Positions 26,225 to 35,436 of a stretch of 64,000 bases of DNA are shown here, piece after piece. The notes beneath the pieces are model-generated. The model made no database searches. It saw only the letters and a program-made list of their open reading frames with translations, and was not told the origin of the DNA. Within the stretch, counting starts at the first letter, position 1; each line of letters opens with the position of its first letter. A program made the position numbers and the translations under genes. This DNA is from Vibrio casei (GTDB lineage Bacteria > Pseudomonadota > Gammaproteobacteria > Enterobacterales > Vibrionaceae), in assembly GCF_002218025.2 (NCBI RefSeq), contig NZ_AP018681.1, positions 992,001 to 1,056,000 on the forward strand, given 5' to 3'.

Positions 26225-27445
26225 ATGATTGAACTAAAACACCCGCGGGATCTCGCCCGTTTACGTCGGCTGGCACTTTCTTCGCAAGGTTTACTCCAAA
26301 TTCAACCGTATGGAAGTGGGTTGAGTGGAGCACGAAAAGCGATTAGCCACTTAGGCTATGTTCAAATAGATACGATATCAGTCATCGAGCGAGCTCATCA
26401 TCATGTTCTCCATTCCAGAGTGCCCAAATTCACCTCTGACATGACCAATCAAATGCTACTTAATGGCGACATTTTTGAATATTGGTCTCATGCCGCCGCT
26501 TTCCTACCCATTAATGATTTTCGCTTTTCTTTACCCTACAAACACGCAATTAAAAATGGTCAAACCCATTGGTATAAAAATCCAGATCAAAAACTCATGC
26601 AAGAGTTGCGGGATCGCATACGCATCGACGGTCCATTACGTTCTCGAGATCTTGAAACTCGAACATTAGAAAACAAGAAAGAAAAACGAACCGGTTGGTG
26701 GGATTGGAAGCCCGCAAAAAAGGCATTGGAACAATTGTATATGCAGGGTGATATTATGGTCAGCAGTCGTGAAGGTTTTCAAAAAACATATGATCTTACC
26801 GAGCGGGTTCTTCCTTCTCATGTCAATTCAAGCATGCCGAGCATTAAAGATTTTGCCGAACATATGATTAAACAACAACTGCGCTGCCACGGCTTTACTT
26901 CCCTTAAAGGTCTCACATACTTACGCCGAAATCCAGAGCTACGTAAGGCTGTAAAAACATGGGTCAATGATCAATTATCACAACATACTCTAGAGCAAAT
27001 AAAAATCCATAGCGGCGAAATATTCATATTGAATGCTGGGGAGTTAGAACATCCTACACCTAGGGTAAGCAACCGCGTAAAGATCCTTTCGCCATTCGAC
27101 AACAGTGTTATTCAGCGTGATCGGCTAAAAAGTGTATTTCAATATGATTATCAAATTGAATGTTATGTGCCTGAAGCGAAGCGTCAATACGGATACTTTA
27201 GCCTACCATTACTCTACCAAGATCAATTCATTGGTCGAATGGATTGCAAAGCGCACAGAAAACTAAATCATTTAGAGATAAAATCACTTCACATAGAAGG
27301 GACCCAGTTTGATACACACATCTTCATCGCCGAATTGGCAAAAGCCATTATTCAATTTAAAGACTTCCAAAACTGTGAGTCAGTTTCTGTTACTCAGGTC
27401 AACTTAACCCACCTTAAACAACCTTTAGAAAATGCCTTAACTTAA
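26225..27445 (+). CDS. YcaQ-family winged-helix DNA glycosylase
   Basis: 406 residues. HTH_42/YcaQ family: E. coli YcaQ (AlkX) unhooks DNA interstrand crosslinks. The catalytic Q-x-D motif is present as GYVQIDTISVIERAHHHVLHSR, followed by the family's EYWSHAAAFLPINDFRF. A winged-helix region and a C-terminal beta domain with SPFDNSVIQRDRLKSVFQYDYQIECYVP complete it. I chose the ATG at 26225 because AAGGAAGG lies just ahead and homologues begin there. It converges on the VOC gene with a four-nucleotide gap and no terminator. Confidence 0.87.
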   Translation: MIELKHPRDLARLRRLALSSQGLLQIQPYGSGLSGARKAISHLGYVQIDTISVIERAHHHVLHSRVPKFTSDMTNQMLLNGDIFEYWSHAAAFLPINDFRFSLPYKHAIKNGQTHWYKNPDQKLMQELRDRIRIDGPLRSRDLETRTLENKKEKRTGWWDWKPAKKALEQLYMQGDIMVSSREGFQKTYDLTERVLPSHVNSSMPSIKDFAEHMIKQQLRCHGFTSLKGLTYLRRNPELRKAVKTWVNDQLSQHTLEQIKIHSGEIFILNAGELEHPTPRVSNRVKILSPFDNSVIQRDRLKSVFQYDYQIECYVPEAKRQYGYFSLPLLYQDQFIGRMDCKAHRKLNHLEIKSLHIEGTQFDTHIFIAELAKAIIQFKDFQNCESVSVTQVNLTHLKQPLENALT

Positions 27446-27449
27446 CGCA

Positions 27450-27806
27450 TTAGCGCCCTTCCGACCACACCGCAAACTCATTGCCACTAGGTTCTTCAAA
27501 ATGAAAACGGCAGCCACCAGGAAACTCAAATATAGACTTAGTTATTCGGCCACCACTTGCGAGTACTTTAGATTGGGTCGCTTCAATATCGGAACTATAA
27601 AACACAAGTAAAGCAGCGCCATTACTGGTTTGACTACACGCTTGCCCTTTATAAAAGCCACCATCTAACCCTTGATTTGAAAAAGCGCAATACTCCGAGC
27701 CGTAATCAACAAATACCCAATCAAACGACGATTGAAAAAAGGCTTTTGTTGCTTCTAAATCTTGTGCGGAAAATTCGACATAATTGAGTTTCTCATGCTG
27801 ATTCAT
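27450..27806 (-). CDS. VOC-superfamily (glyoxalase/bleomycin-resistance fold) protein
   Basis: 118 residues, one VOC domain with two beta-alpha-beta units: LNYVEFSAQDLEATKAFFQSSFDWVF and ALLVFYSSDIEATQSKVLASGGRITKSIFEFPGG. It ends with FEEPSGNEFAVW, the typical metal-side Glu region. Metal ligands are only partly conserved, so enzyme activity is uncertain. AAAGGA lies ahead of the ATG. Confidence 0.87.
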   Translation of the reverse strand: MNQHEKLNYVEFSAQDLEATKAFFQSSFDWVFVDYGSEYCAFSNQGLDGGFYKGQACSQTSNGAALLVFYSSDIEATQSKVLASGGRITKSIFEFPGGCRFHFEEPSGNEFAVWSEGR

Positions 27807-28051
27807 AACTCATCCTTTCTAATAAGACTTGTTGGAGTGTTGACTCAAATGAGTCACAAAGCAAGTCATCCCATCATTCAAATAATGGTTATAGATTTTA
27901 AAAACACAAAAAAGACGAGTCAGTCCAACATGGAACATACTAAATAAGAAAAATAATAAACTGAAGGGGGAATTATTACTGAAAAGATTAAATGCTTAGC
28001 ACCAAGATAACTCAATACGCATCGTAAGCTAAAAGGATAAAATTAAGGTAG

Positions 28052-28261
28052 TTAAGGTGAAATAGAAAAATTACCTATCGTATTTTGATGACTATCAGTA
28101 ATGCTACCCTTGTTGGTCATTTCACAATATGAAAGCCCAAGATTAAAGTCAGTCACACTGACACTCATACGAATGTGGCGTAAAAGCACATCACTGTTTA
28201 ATTGATGGATAGAGGCATTCCAAGATGTTTCATTTTTTATAATAGTAAAGTTTACGATCAT
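28052..28261 (-). CDS. Hypothetical protein, 69 residues
   Basis: Not recognised. A short, probably mixed alpha/beta, soluble protein with a central LLRHIRMSVSVTDFNLGLSYCEM and a polar tail. GAGG lies 7 nt before the ATG, which supports a real gene. It follows the cold-shock gene on the same strand, with about 320 nt between them. Confidence 0.5.
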   Translation of the reverse strand: MIVNFTIIKNETSWNASIHQLNSDVLLRHIRMSVSVTDFNLGLSYCEMTNKGSITDSHQNTIGNFSISP

Positions 28262-28541
28262 TTAATAACCTCTAGGGTGAATCGAGTATTTATATTTTTA
28301 CCTTTGTAAAACCAAAAGCGTTTACGACCAATTGAACGAGCCATAAGTGCCCTTATTTTATTATCAATAAAATAACCATGATCATATAGATACAATTATG
28401 ATCTAAATATATTGAAGTTTATTTTTATTTATAATGATATAGCGAATTAAATACGAAACGTAACGACACGAAGAGAGATGTTAGAAATGTTTTTATATTT
28501 TCGGTTATACGGTATAAATGATGGGGTTTATTATATAAGTT

Positions 28542-28571
28542 GACGCAAACGGCTATAACACCATTTGCGTC
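28542..28571 (-). terminator. Hairpin downstream of the cold-shock gene
   Basis: GACGCAAA (28542-28549) and TTTGCGTC (28564-28571) form an 8-bp stem just after the csp stop. The tail on the minus strand (AACTTATATAAT) is only moderately T-rich. The remainder of the 28262-28581 gap is AT-rich and holds the promoter region of the 69-residue protein; nothing else was recognised. Confidence 0.55.
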
Positions 28572-28581
28572 GCTAACAAAG

Positions 28582-28794
28582 TTAGATAGCCGCTACGTTA
28601 GCAGCTTGAAGACCTTTTTGGCCTTGCTCAACTTCGAAAGATACTTTTTGGCCTTCAGCAAGAGTTTTAAAGCCTTCTGAAGCGATAGCACGGAAATGTA
28701 CGAATACATCAGCACCGCCATTATCTTGAGTAATGAAACCGAAACCTTTCTCTTCGTTAAACCATTTTACTAAACCAGTTGTTTTGCTAGACAT
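28582..28794 (-). CDS. Cold-shock protein, CspA family
   Basis: 70 residues, single OB-fold cold-shock domain. RNP1 is KGFGFIT and RNP2 is [23 protein letters not shown] at the start and [16 protein letters not shown] at the end are standard. It binds single-stranded RNA as a chaperone. AAGGGA lies about 6 nt before the ATG. The long upstream region is consistent with an extended 5' leader, common in cold-inducible csp genes. Confidence 0.96.
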
Positions 28795-29122
28795 GTAGTG
28801 TCCCTTATATATTAAAATTCATATTATTATCGCCAAATGCGATGTGCTGAGAGCTTGAATTATTGAATGTGACGTGAAGCTAAGGGAAAAACTGAGGATA
28901 ACAACAATAACGAAGGAATTCTGAGGTTTAACTTTTACTTTATGTTTCATTAATAACTCTGAACAACAGAGCGAGATAGATAATAACTGATTACTGGGTA
29001 ATGTAAATGTTTATTTTAAAAAATTTATTTTTAGAAGGGGAATTTATTCATTCAGCATTCAAGTAAACAAATAAATAACGGATAAAAAATAACGTTTCCT
29101 CATCCTAAGTGCTTACTCGTTT
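28795..29122 (-). other. Putative long 5' leader and promoter region of the csp gene
   Basis: About 330 nt with no supported ORF. Cold-inducible csp genes often have a 100-160 nt structured leader. I did not find a convincing cold-box match. Confidence 0.4.
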
Positions 29123-29146
29123 AAAAAAGGTGCATAAAGCACCTTT
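29123..29146 (-). terminator. Rho-independent terminator after the mscS-like gene
   Basis: On the minus strand AAAGGTGC-TTTAT-GCACCTTTTTT: the stem ends in a run of six T. Confidence 0.85.
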
Positions 29147-29168
29147 GAAAGGTATTAACAAAAAAGAA

Positions 29169-30044
29169 TTAAACGCTTGTTTTATTAAGGTGTACACTCA
29201 TTTGTGGGTATGGAATTTGAATACCTTCTTTATCCAACTCTTCTTTTATTGCTTGTAATGTATCGTAATACACTTTCCAATATTCTTCACTTTTTACCCA
29301 TGGGCGAACCGCTATTTTAATCGAGGAATCCGTTAAAGCCAGTACACCAATGGTTGGAGCGGGCAATGAAAGAATACGCGTGTCCGATTCTAAAACCCGA
29401 GCAAGTACTTGCTTCGTTTTATTTAAGTCTGATTGATAAGACACCCCGATTTCAAAATTAATACGTCGTGTTTTATGTCTAGAAACGTTAACAATCGGTT
29501 TCGACATCACAAGTCGGTTAGGGACAGCGATCATTTTATTGTCACCAGTATTTAAAACGGTATGAAAAATTTCAATTGTTTGAACTGTGCCTGAAACGCC
29601 TGCAACTTCAATAAAATCTTTGGATTTGAATGGACGAAAAATAACAATCAAAACACCTGCAGCAAAGTTGGAAAGCGATCCTTTAAGCGCCAAGCCAATA
29701 GCAAGGCTAGCAGAGGCAATAACAGCAATCATCGACGCCATCTCAACACCCAAACGGCTCAAAGCAGCAATAATCACCATCACAAGTAGAGAGTATCGAA
29801 CCAATGAGCCAATAAATTGCACCACCGCCGTATCCACTCTTTTCCCTTCAAGTAGATTAATTAACCCTTTACTCACACTCTTTACGACGAAACTACCAAT
29901 AAAGAGAATGATCAATGCTGAAACAATATTAACGCTATATTGAACCAATAAATCTGAATTATCCGTTAGCCAATTCACTGCTATAGGATGCGTAGATGCC
30001 GATTGCGTTATAGTTGCATCCTCTACATTGTTTTCTACTGCCAT
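29169..30044 (-). CDS. mscS: MscS-family mechanosensitive channel
   Basis: 291 residues, the size of E. coli MscS. Three membrane helices: about 36-58 (YSVNIVSALIILFIGSFVV), 80-100 (SLVRYSLLVMVIIAALS) and the pore-lining Gly/Ala-rich TM3 (MIAVIASASLAIGLALKGSLSNFAAGVLIV). The beta domain includes FRPFKSKDFIEVAGVSGTVQTIEIFHTVL and the NRLV region. It opens under membrane tension after hypo-osmotic shock, releasing solutes such as ectoine. The ATG at 30044 has AAGGA 7 nt ahead; a GTG two codons earlier is possible. Confidence 0.95.
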   Translation of the reverse strand: MAVENNVEDATITQSASTHPIAVNWLTDNSDLLVQYSVNIVSALIILFIGSFVVKSVSKGLINLLEGKRVDTAVVQFIGSLVRYSLLVMVIIAALSRLGVEMASMIAVIASASLAIGLALKGSLSNFAAGVLIVIFRPFKSKDFIEVAGVSGTVQTIEIFHTVLNTGDNKMIAVPNRLVMSKPIVNVSRHKTRRINFEIGVSYQSDLNKTKQVLARVLESDTRILSLPAPTIGVLALTDSSIKIAVRPWVKSEEYWKVYYDTLQAIKEELDKEGIQIPYPQMSVHLNKTSV

Positions 30045-30437
30045 CGTCACTTCCTTACTTTATAAACCGTGCTAGCAAACAAAAATGATACATAAAAATA
30101 TCATCACCAATATGACTTTAGTTTCAGGTGCATTCGCTAAGCCACTGAGCTACCCAATGAATAACACGCAATATATCGATATTTAGTATGTGTGGATAGC
30201 TTATTTCATGCTTTAAGTTTTATCTGAATACATAAAATAACCAAAAGCCAGATCTACTGACCGATTTAGCCACAGCATAGTTTAGTTTTGGGGAGGGGAA
30301 AATGTCATTTTTTTATTGCTTAGGCGGGCGAACAAGCTATTCTACGAAAAGTGAAGACGCAGCTTCACTGAGTCTTCATAACAATAGGTTACCAAGATAA
30401 CTTGCTAAATAGTTCCTAAATAAATCGCTTCTAGTCA
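30045..30437. other. Intergenic gap upstream of mscS
   Basis: About 390 nt without a supported ORF. It holds the mscS promoter region. A short string near 30128-30156 resembles a tRNA D-arm on the minus strand but has no other tRNA parts. Nothing else seen. Confidence 0.5.
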
Positions 30438-30470
30438 CGTCACCATAGCTAATTATTAACTATAGTGACG
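30438..30470. repeat. Hairpin downstream of the small lipoprotein gene
   Basis: Arms CGTCACCATAG (30438-30448) and CTATAGTGACG (30460-30470) pair with one mismatch around an AT-rich loop. No T-run on either side. It may be the 3' end of the lipoprotein mRNA. Confidence 0.6.
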
Positions 30471-30491
30471 AATCACTAAACAAAGTTTCAC

Positions 30492-30680
30492 TTAATAACA
30501 AATAATACTACCACTTGCCATTTCATAGCTTTTTTGACCCGATGCTGCGCAATCATCAGCACTCTTCACTTTTTCATTGGTATTATTCGAATTCGATGAA
30601 CTCGAATCTGAGTCGGTGCTGGCACAACCACTGAGCAATAATCCACAAACTAGCAAGGTACAAAACACTTTTTTAGTCAT
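30492..30680 (-). CDS. Small predicted lipoprotein
   Basis: 62 residues: a lipoprotein signal peptide with lipobox LLSGC (Cys19), then a Ser/Asn/Asp-rich linker and a short tail with CAASGQ and a terminal SIICY. The two extra Cys could form a disulfide in the periplasm. AAGGA precedes the ATG. Function unknown. Confidence 0.75.
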   Translation of the reverse strand: MTKKVFCTLLVCGLLLSGCASTDSDSSSSNSNNTNEKVKSADDCAASGQKSYEMASGSIICY

Positions 30681-30847
30681 AACACTTCCTTATTTGAATT
30701 ACGCATTTCATTATCTAGTAAATGAAAACTCTGTAAATATCTAAAACCTAGAATGACCATACCATTCCTCGCAACAATATTTGAACTCATTTTTGGTCAT
30801 GAATGCGTCAATTAAGTCTAGTGAAGCTTAACAGCTTTACAACAACG

Positions 30848-30873
30848 TCGCCCCAATCTAGATAGAGTGGGGC
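30848..30873 (-). terminator. GC-rich hairpin downstream of urtE
   Basis: CGCCCCA (30848-30854) and TGGGGCG (30867-30873) with a 12-nt loop, about 50 nt past the urtE stop. The minus-strand tail (ACGTTGTTGT) is only weakly T-rich, so termination may be partial. Confidence 0.55.
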
Positions 30874-30921
30874 GAACTCATTGGTATATCATAATGGATA
30901 ATGAATAAGTAAATATTAAAA

Positions 30922-31617
30922 CTACACCGTCAAATGCTCCTTAATTAGCTGCTCATTCAAGGCTTCCATTTGCCCTTTGGCGACCGCTTTACCGCGATCC
31001 AATAAGCAGAAGTTATGACCGACTTTACGAGCAAATGGCAATTTTTGTTCCACCAGCAATACCGTTAAACCATGCTTATCATTGAGCAGCCTAATAATAT
31101 CGCCAATCTCTTGAACGATATTCGGTTGAATGCCTTCGGTTGGTTCATCCAGAATCAATAAATCCGGCTCAACAACCAATGCTCGGCCAATCGATAATTG
31201 CTGTTGTTGACCACCCGATAAGTCACCACCGCGACGATGCAGCATTTCCTTTAACACCGGGAACAGTTCAAAGATAAAGTCAGGGATCTTGCGATCGCCA
31301 CGCTTACGGATAGGCAAGCCGATTTCTAAGTTTTCTTGCACTGTTAACATCGGGAAAATTTGTCGACCTTGCGGAACATAGCCGATGCCTAGATGAGGAC
31401 GTTGCTCGGTTGAAGCTTTCTTAATGCTTTCACCTTTAAACACGATATCGCCGCTTTTGATTGGATTTAAGCCCATGATGCATTGAAGTAATGTGGTTTT
31501 TCCTACCCCATTACGCCCCATCAACACGGTACATTTGCCTTTCTCGACCTCAACATCAAGATCCCACAAGATATGACTTTCACCGTAGAATTGGTTTACG
31601 CCTTGTACTTTTAACAT
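30922..31617 (-). CDS. urtE: Urea ABC transporter ATP-binding protein UrtE
   Basis: 231 residues, LivF-like ATPase. Walker A GRNGVGKTT, Q-loop QGRQIFPMLTVQENL, signature LSGGQQQQLSIGRAL, Walker B LLILDEPTEGIQPN and H-loop LLVEQK. With UrtD it powers urea import through UrtB and UrtC. It starts three nucleotides after the urtD stop with GGAG ahead. Last gene of urtABCDE. The name rests on the operon context; the ATPase family itself also serves branched-chain amino acids. Confidence 0.95.
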   Translation of the reverse strand: MLKVQGVNQFYGESHILWDLDVEVEKGKCTVLMGRNGVGKTTLLQCIMGLNPIKSGDIVFKGESIKKASTEQRPHLGIGYVPQGRQIFPMLTVQENLEIGLPIRKRGDRKIPDFIFELFPVLKEMLHRRGGDLSGGQQQQLSIGRALVVEPDLLILDEPTEGIQPNIVQEIGDIIRLLNDKHGLTVLLVEQKLPFARKVGHNFCLLDRGKAVAKGQMEALNEQLIKEHLTV

Positions 31618-31619
31618 CC

Positions 31620-32483
31620 TTATTCTCCCAAGTAGACGCGTTTTACTTCTGGATGCGACTGGATTTGATCCATATTACCTTCCGCCAGCACATGCCCTTG
31701 ATGCAGCACAGTCACTTGATCGGCGATCGAGCGTACAAATTCCATATCATGCTCAACCACGACTACTGAATGCTTGCCAGCCAGAGATTTCAGTAATTCC
31801 GCGGTGCGATCCATTTCTTGATGAGTCATGCCAGTAACCGGTTCATCGACTAACAGAAGCTTTGGTTTTTGCATCAATAACATGCCGATTTCTAGCCACT
31901 GTTTTTGACCGTGAGAAAGCACGCCAGCTAACAGATTTCGACATTGTTCAAGACCAATCAAAGATAAAACACCGTCGATCTCATCACTTTGTTCGCCGGT
32001 TAATTTAGCGGTAAAGGTAGACCAAACCGAACGAGTGCCGGTCATCGCTAGTTCCAAGTTATTCCACACCGTTAAGCTCTCAAACACCGTAGGCTGCTGG
32101 AATTTACGCCCCACACCCGCGTTGGCGATTTCCGCTTCGGACATAGTCAACAAGTTGGTCTTTGAACCTAACCACACCTTGCCCTGATCCGGACGAGTCT
32201 TGCCCGTAATGATGTCCATCATGGTGGTTTTTCCTGCGCCGTTTGGCCCTATGATGCATCGCAACTCTCCTTGTTTGATATACAGATTTAAGTCGTTAAT
32301 CGCTTTAAAACCATCGAAGGAAACCGATACGCCTTCCATGTACAACATGATGTTGTGGCGAGTATCAATCAATGGATGGTTAACCGGTTTAAGAAAATCG
32401 AACACTTCATCACGACGGGTAAACTTCTCAAAGCCTTCGCCCACTTTTCTGATTGGTGTGACGACTGATTCTAATGCGCTCAT
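31620..32483 (-). CDS. urtD: Urea ABC transporter ATP-binding protein UrtD
   Basis: 287 residues, LivG-like ATPase. An N-terminal extension of about 45 residues precedes the ATPase domain. Walker A is GPNGAGKTT, the signature is LSHGQKQWLEIGM, Walker B is LLLVDEPVTGMT and the H-loop VVVEHDMEF. The LSHGQ form of the signature is characteristic of UrtD. It overlaps the urtC stop by four nucleotides (ATGA), which implies coupled translation. Confidence 0.95.
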   Translation of the reverse strand: MSALESVVTPIRKVGEGFEKFTRRDEVFDFLKPVNHPLIDTRHNIMLYMEGVSVSFDGFKAINDLNLYIKQGELRCIIGPNGAGKTTMMDIITGKTRPDQGKVWLGSKTNLLTMSEAEIANAGVGRKFQQPTVFESLTVWNNLELAMTGTRSVWSTFTAKLTGEQSDEIDGVLSLIGLEQCRNLLAGVLSHGQKQWLEIGMLLMQKPKLLLVDEPVTGMTHQEMDRTAELLKSLAGKHSVVVVEHDMEFVRSIADQVTVLHQGHVLAEGNMDQIQSHPEVKRVYLGE

Positions 32484-33658
32484 GAGTGGCTCTCCTGTGT
32501 CGATGGTTCATCTCGTTGGCTCGATTTTTTTGCCCATTTTTCTGATAAAGCGCCCATCACGCCTTTTGGTAAATACATGGTGGCTAGAACAAAAATTCCC
32601 CCTAATGCAAATAACCAAACCTCTGGGAATTCGACGGTAAACCAACTCTTGGCATAGTTAATAATTAATGCCCCTACAATGGCGCCAAACAAGGTGGCAC
32701 GACCGCCTAAAGCAACCCAAACTACAATTTCAATTGAGTTAATTGGCGCAAACTGAGCCGCACTCGTACTACCTGCTTGCGTCACATATAACGCACCAGC
32801 AATACCGGCTAGTACAGCGGAAAGCACAAACACCCACAGCTTAATACTATCGACATCATAGCCAGTGAAACGAGTACGTAATTCTGCATCACGAATCGCC
32901 ATGGCTACTCGGCCTAAACGACTTGCCACCACTAAACGACAAATCAGATACCCTATGATCAGCGCAGCAATGGTAGTCACTAACAAACCTACTTTGGTGG
33001 TGTCTTGCTCTTGGCTAAAACCAAGTACATCTTTAAAACCAGTCAAACCACTACTACCGCCAAAGCCCATTTCGTTACGTGAAAATGCCAGCATTAAGGC
33101 GTAAGTCAGTGCTTGGGTCATGATGGACAAGTAAACACCGGAAACACGAGAACGGAACGCCAGATAACCAAACACAAATGCTAATACGCCCGGCACCAAC
33201 ATGATCATCATTGCGGCAAAAGCAAAGTTATCAAAACCGTGCCAAAACCAAGGCAGTTCCTGCCAGTTAAGCGATACCATAAAGTCTGGCAATAATGGGT
33301 TACCGTAAACGCCGCAGTCGCCAATTTCACGGGTGAGATACATACCCATCGCATAACCGCCTAACGCAAAGAAAGCGCCATGCCCTAAACTTAAAATACC
33401 TAAATAGCCCCAGATAAGATCAACCGCCAACGCCACCAGCGCATAAGACAGATATTTCCCCATTTGAGTCACAGTAAATGAGCTCACATGAAATGGGTTA
33501 CTTTCCGGTACCACTAGATTTAAAAATGGCACCACAATCGCGAGGGCCAATAAAAATACAATCGTGATTTTTCCGCCAGTATCTGAGGCGATAAAAGAAC
33601 GACGGCTTGCAAAGTTCGACGTATTAGTCATTGAATTACTTGCTACTACACTCGTCAT
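32480..33658 (-). CDS. urtC: Urea ABC transporter permease UrtC
   Basis: 392 residues, LivM-type permease with about ten membrane helices. LIWGYLGILSLGHGAFFALGGYAMGMYL is the family's conserved N-terminal helix pair. The coupling loop is AIRDAELRTRFTGYDVDSIKLWVF, and ALGGRATLFGAIVGALIINY follows. AAGGAGG lies just before the ATG. It follows urtB by nine nucleotides. Confidence 0.95.
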   Translation of the reverse strand: MTSVVASNSMTNTSNFASRRSFIASDTGGKITIVFLLALAIVVPFLNLVVPESNPFHVSSFTVTQMGKYLSYALVALAVDLIWGYLGILSLGHGAFFALGGYAMGMYLTREIGDCGVYGNPLLPDFMVSLNWQELPWFWHGFDNFAFAAMMIMLVPGVLAFVFGYLAFRSRVSGVYLSIMTQALTYALMLAFSRNEMGFGGSSGLTGFKDVLGFSQEQDTTKVGLLVTTIAALIIGYLICRLVVASRLGRVAMAIRDAELRTRFTGYDVDSIKLWVFVLSAVLAGIAGALYVTQAGSTSAAQFAPINSIEIVVWVALGGRATLFGAIVGALIINYAKSWFTVEFPEVWLFALGGIFVLATMYLPKGVMGALSEKWAKKSSQRDEPSTQESHS

Positions 33659-33667
33659 AACGCCTCC

Positions 33668-35323
33668 TTATTCTGCCGCGCGGCCACGTTGAGGGAACAA
33701 ACCTTTCGGACGCTTTTGAATAAATAAAATAATGAAAACCAGAACTAATATTTTGGCGAGAACCGCGCCAGCCCAAGGCTCTAAGATCTTATTGAATAAA
33801 CCTAGACTTAACCCTGCCACCAGCGTGCCCCACAAGTTACCTACCCCACCAAATACCACCACCATAAAGGAGTCGATAATGTAGTTTTGTCCCATGTTTG
33901 GACCTACGTTGGTTAACTGAGATAACGCGACGCCTGCAACACCAGCAATACCGGAACCTAAACCAAAGGTCATGGCATCCACACGTTCAGAGCGAACTCC
34001 CATAGATCGCGCCATAGCTCGGTTTTGCGAAACCGCCCGCACCTGCAAACCTAGTGGTGTTTTTTTGAGAATGGCGACTAAACCAAGAAAAACCATAAAG
34101 CAGAAAATGATGATGTATAGGCGGTTATAGGTCAGAGATAACATAGGGTTAAGCTCTAACGCGCCGGCCATCCAATCTGGTGTGCTTACTGAGCGGTTTA
34201 AAGGAGAGAAAATACTGCGAACCGCTTGTTGTAAAATCAGGCTGATACCAAAGGTGGCGAGGAGAGTTTCCAGCGGACGACCATACAAACGACGAATCAC
34301 CGTACGCTCAATCGCAATACCCACTAACCCTGACACAGCAAAAGCCGCTGGAATAGAAAGAAGCAACGCGGCCCCAATATTATTCGGCATTAATTGTTGA
34401 ATCACATAAGTGGTATAAGCGCCGATCATGATCAACTCACCATGTGCCATATTGATCACGCCCATCACGCCAAAAGTGATCGCAAGGCCAATACCCGCCA
34501 GCACCAACACCGAGCCTAAACTTAAACCAAAGAAGACGGTTTCCATGCCACCGTAAAAACTTTGGGTTTGTTTATATTGATTTAACGCCAGTTGTGCCGC
34601 TTCGATCACTTTTTCATCAGCATCACTATTAATCACTTGAGAGAGTGCGCCGTAAACCTCTTGTTGTTTAGACTCACTAATTACTTCAATGGCATCAATT
34701 TGTTCAGCCGCATTGGTGCTGGTTTTGAGTTGCTGCATTGCTAACGCCAATTCTAAACTGTTTCGAACATCACGATCGCTTTCTACTTGTAACTGTTGAG
34801 TGATTTTTACGATGGTTTTGGGGCTTGTGGTACCCAGCAAACTATTCACTGCCGACAAACGTACATCAGCATTGCTCGACGAAATATCAATACGCGCCAA
34901 TACGTCACGAATATCAGAACGCAGTGAGTTGTTGGTTCTTACCTTTGCAAAATCACGCTTGCCTTCGATAGTCACCACTTGTTCAGAAAGTAATCCATGA
35001 GCTTGCTTACCTTCTTCTAAATCCGTGATAACAAATAAAGCATCATCCGATTTTTGATAATATAAATTTCCTTCTAACCAAGGCGTTAATACGGCCTTAG
35101 CGATTTCAGCATCAGACGATTGTGATAACCATTCAATCGCGTCTTGTTTTACCGAACTTTTTGTCGATAACAATGCAGCCTGCACATCAGTAAGCGATTG
35201 AATAGAAGAAGTTTGCGCAAGCGAAGGCGTACTAAATAAGCTCAAATACAGCATCAGCATAAAACCGCTGAATAATGATATTTGAAACGATAATTTGTTA
35301 TTTAAGTATTGTTTTATTTTCAT
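33668..35323 (-). CDS. urtB: Urea ABC transporter permease UrtB
   Basis: 551 residues. It is longer than LivH-type permeases because of an N-terminal extracytoplasmic domain of about 220 residues after a signal-like helix; HEAT-like repeats (VRLSAVNSLLG, VRNSLELALAMQ) are visible there, a known UrtB feature. The permease part begins FFGLSLGSVLVLAGIGLAITFGVMGVINMAHGELIMIGAY. I chose ATG 35323 (MKIKQYLNN) with GGGA 8 nt ahead; an ATG three codons earlier and a TTG six codons earlier are in frame. Separated from urtA by a stem-loop. Confidence 0.95.
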   Translation of the reverse strand: MKIKQYLNNKLSFQISLFSGFMLMLYLSLFSTPSLAQTSSIQSLTDVQAALLSTKSSVKQDAIEWLSQSSDAEIAKAVLTPWLEGNLYYQKSDDALFVITDLEEGKQAHGLLSEQVVTIEGKRDFAKVRTNNSLRSDIRDVLARIDISSSNADVRLSAVNSLLGTTSPKTIVKITQQLQVESDRDVRNSLELALAMQQLKTSTNAAEQIDAIEVISESKQQEVYGALSQVINSDADEKVIEAAQLALNQYKQTQSFYGGMETVFFGLSLGSVLVLAGIGLAITFGVMGVINMAHGELIMIGAYTTYVIQQLMPNNIGAALLLSIPAAFAVSGLVGIAIERTVIRRLYGRPLETLLATFGISLILQQAVRSIFSPLNRSVSTPDWMAGALELNPMLSLTYNRLYIIIFCFMVFLGLVAILKKTPLGLQVRAVSQNRAMARSMGVRSERVDAMTFGLGSGIAGVAGVALSQLTNVGPNMGQNYIIDSFMVVVFGGVGNLWGTLVAGLSLGLFNKILEPWAGAVLAKILVLVFIILFIQKRPKGLFPQRGRAAE

Positions 35324-35391
35324 TTGTCTCATCCCTGTCAACCAAAAGCATGGCAGTCAACTATCCTCTCTTGCTGTCGTTTCCCCCAACA

Positions 35392-35427
35392 AGAAAACCC
35401 CATTAAGTTCTTACAAACTCAATGGGG
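35392..35427 (-). terminator. Intrinsic terminator/attenuator between urtA and urtB
   Basis: Arms CCCCATT (35398-35404) and AATGGGG (35421-35427), followed on the minus strand by TTTTC. Partial termination here would give more of the binding-protein mRNA than of the permease mRNA, the usual stoichiometry for ABC importers. Confidence 0.75.
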
Positions 35428-35436
35428 CTAATCAGT

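Noticed and set aside
30128..30156. tRNA D-arm-like string on the minus strand (GGTAGCTCAGTGGCTTAGC)
   Set aside because: No acceptor stem, anticodon arm, T arm or 3' end in the flanks, so it is not a tRNA. It may be chance or a small remnant.
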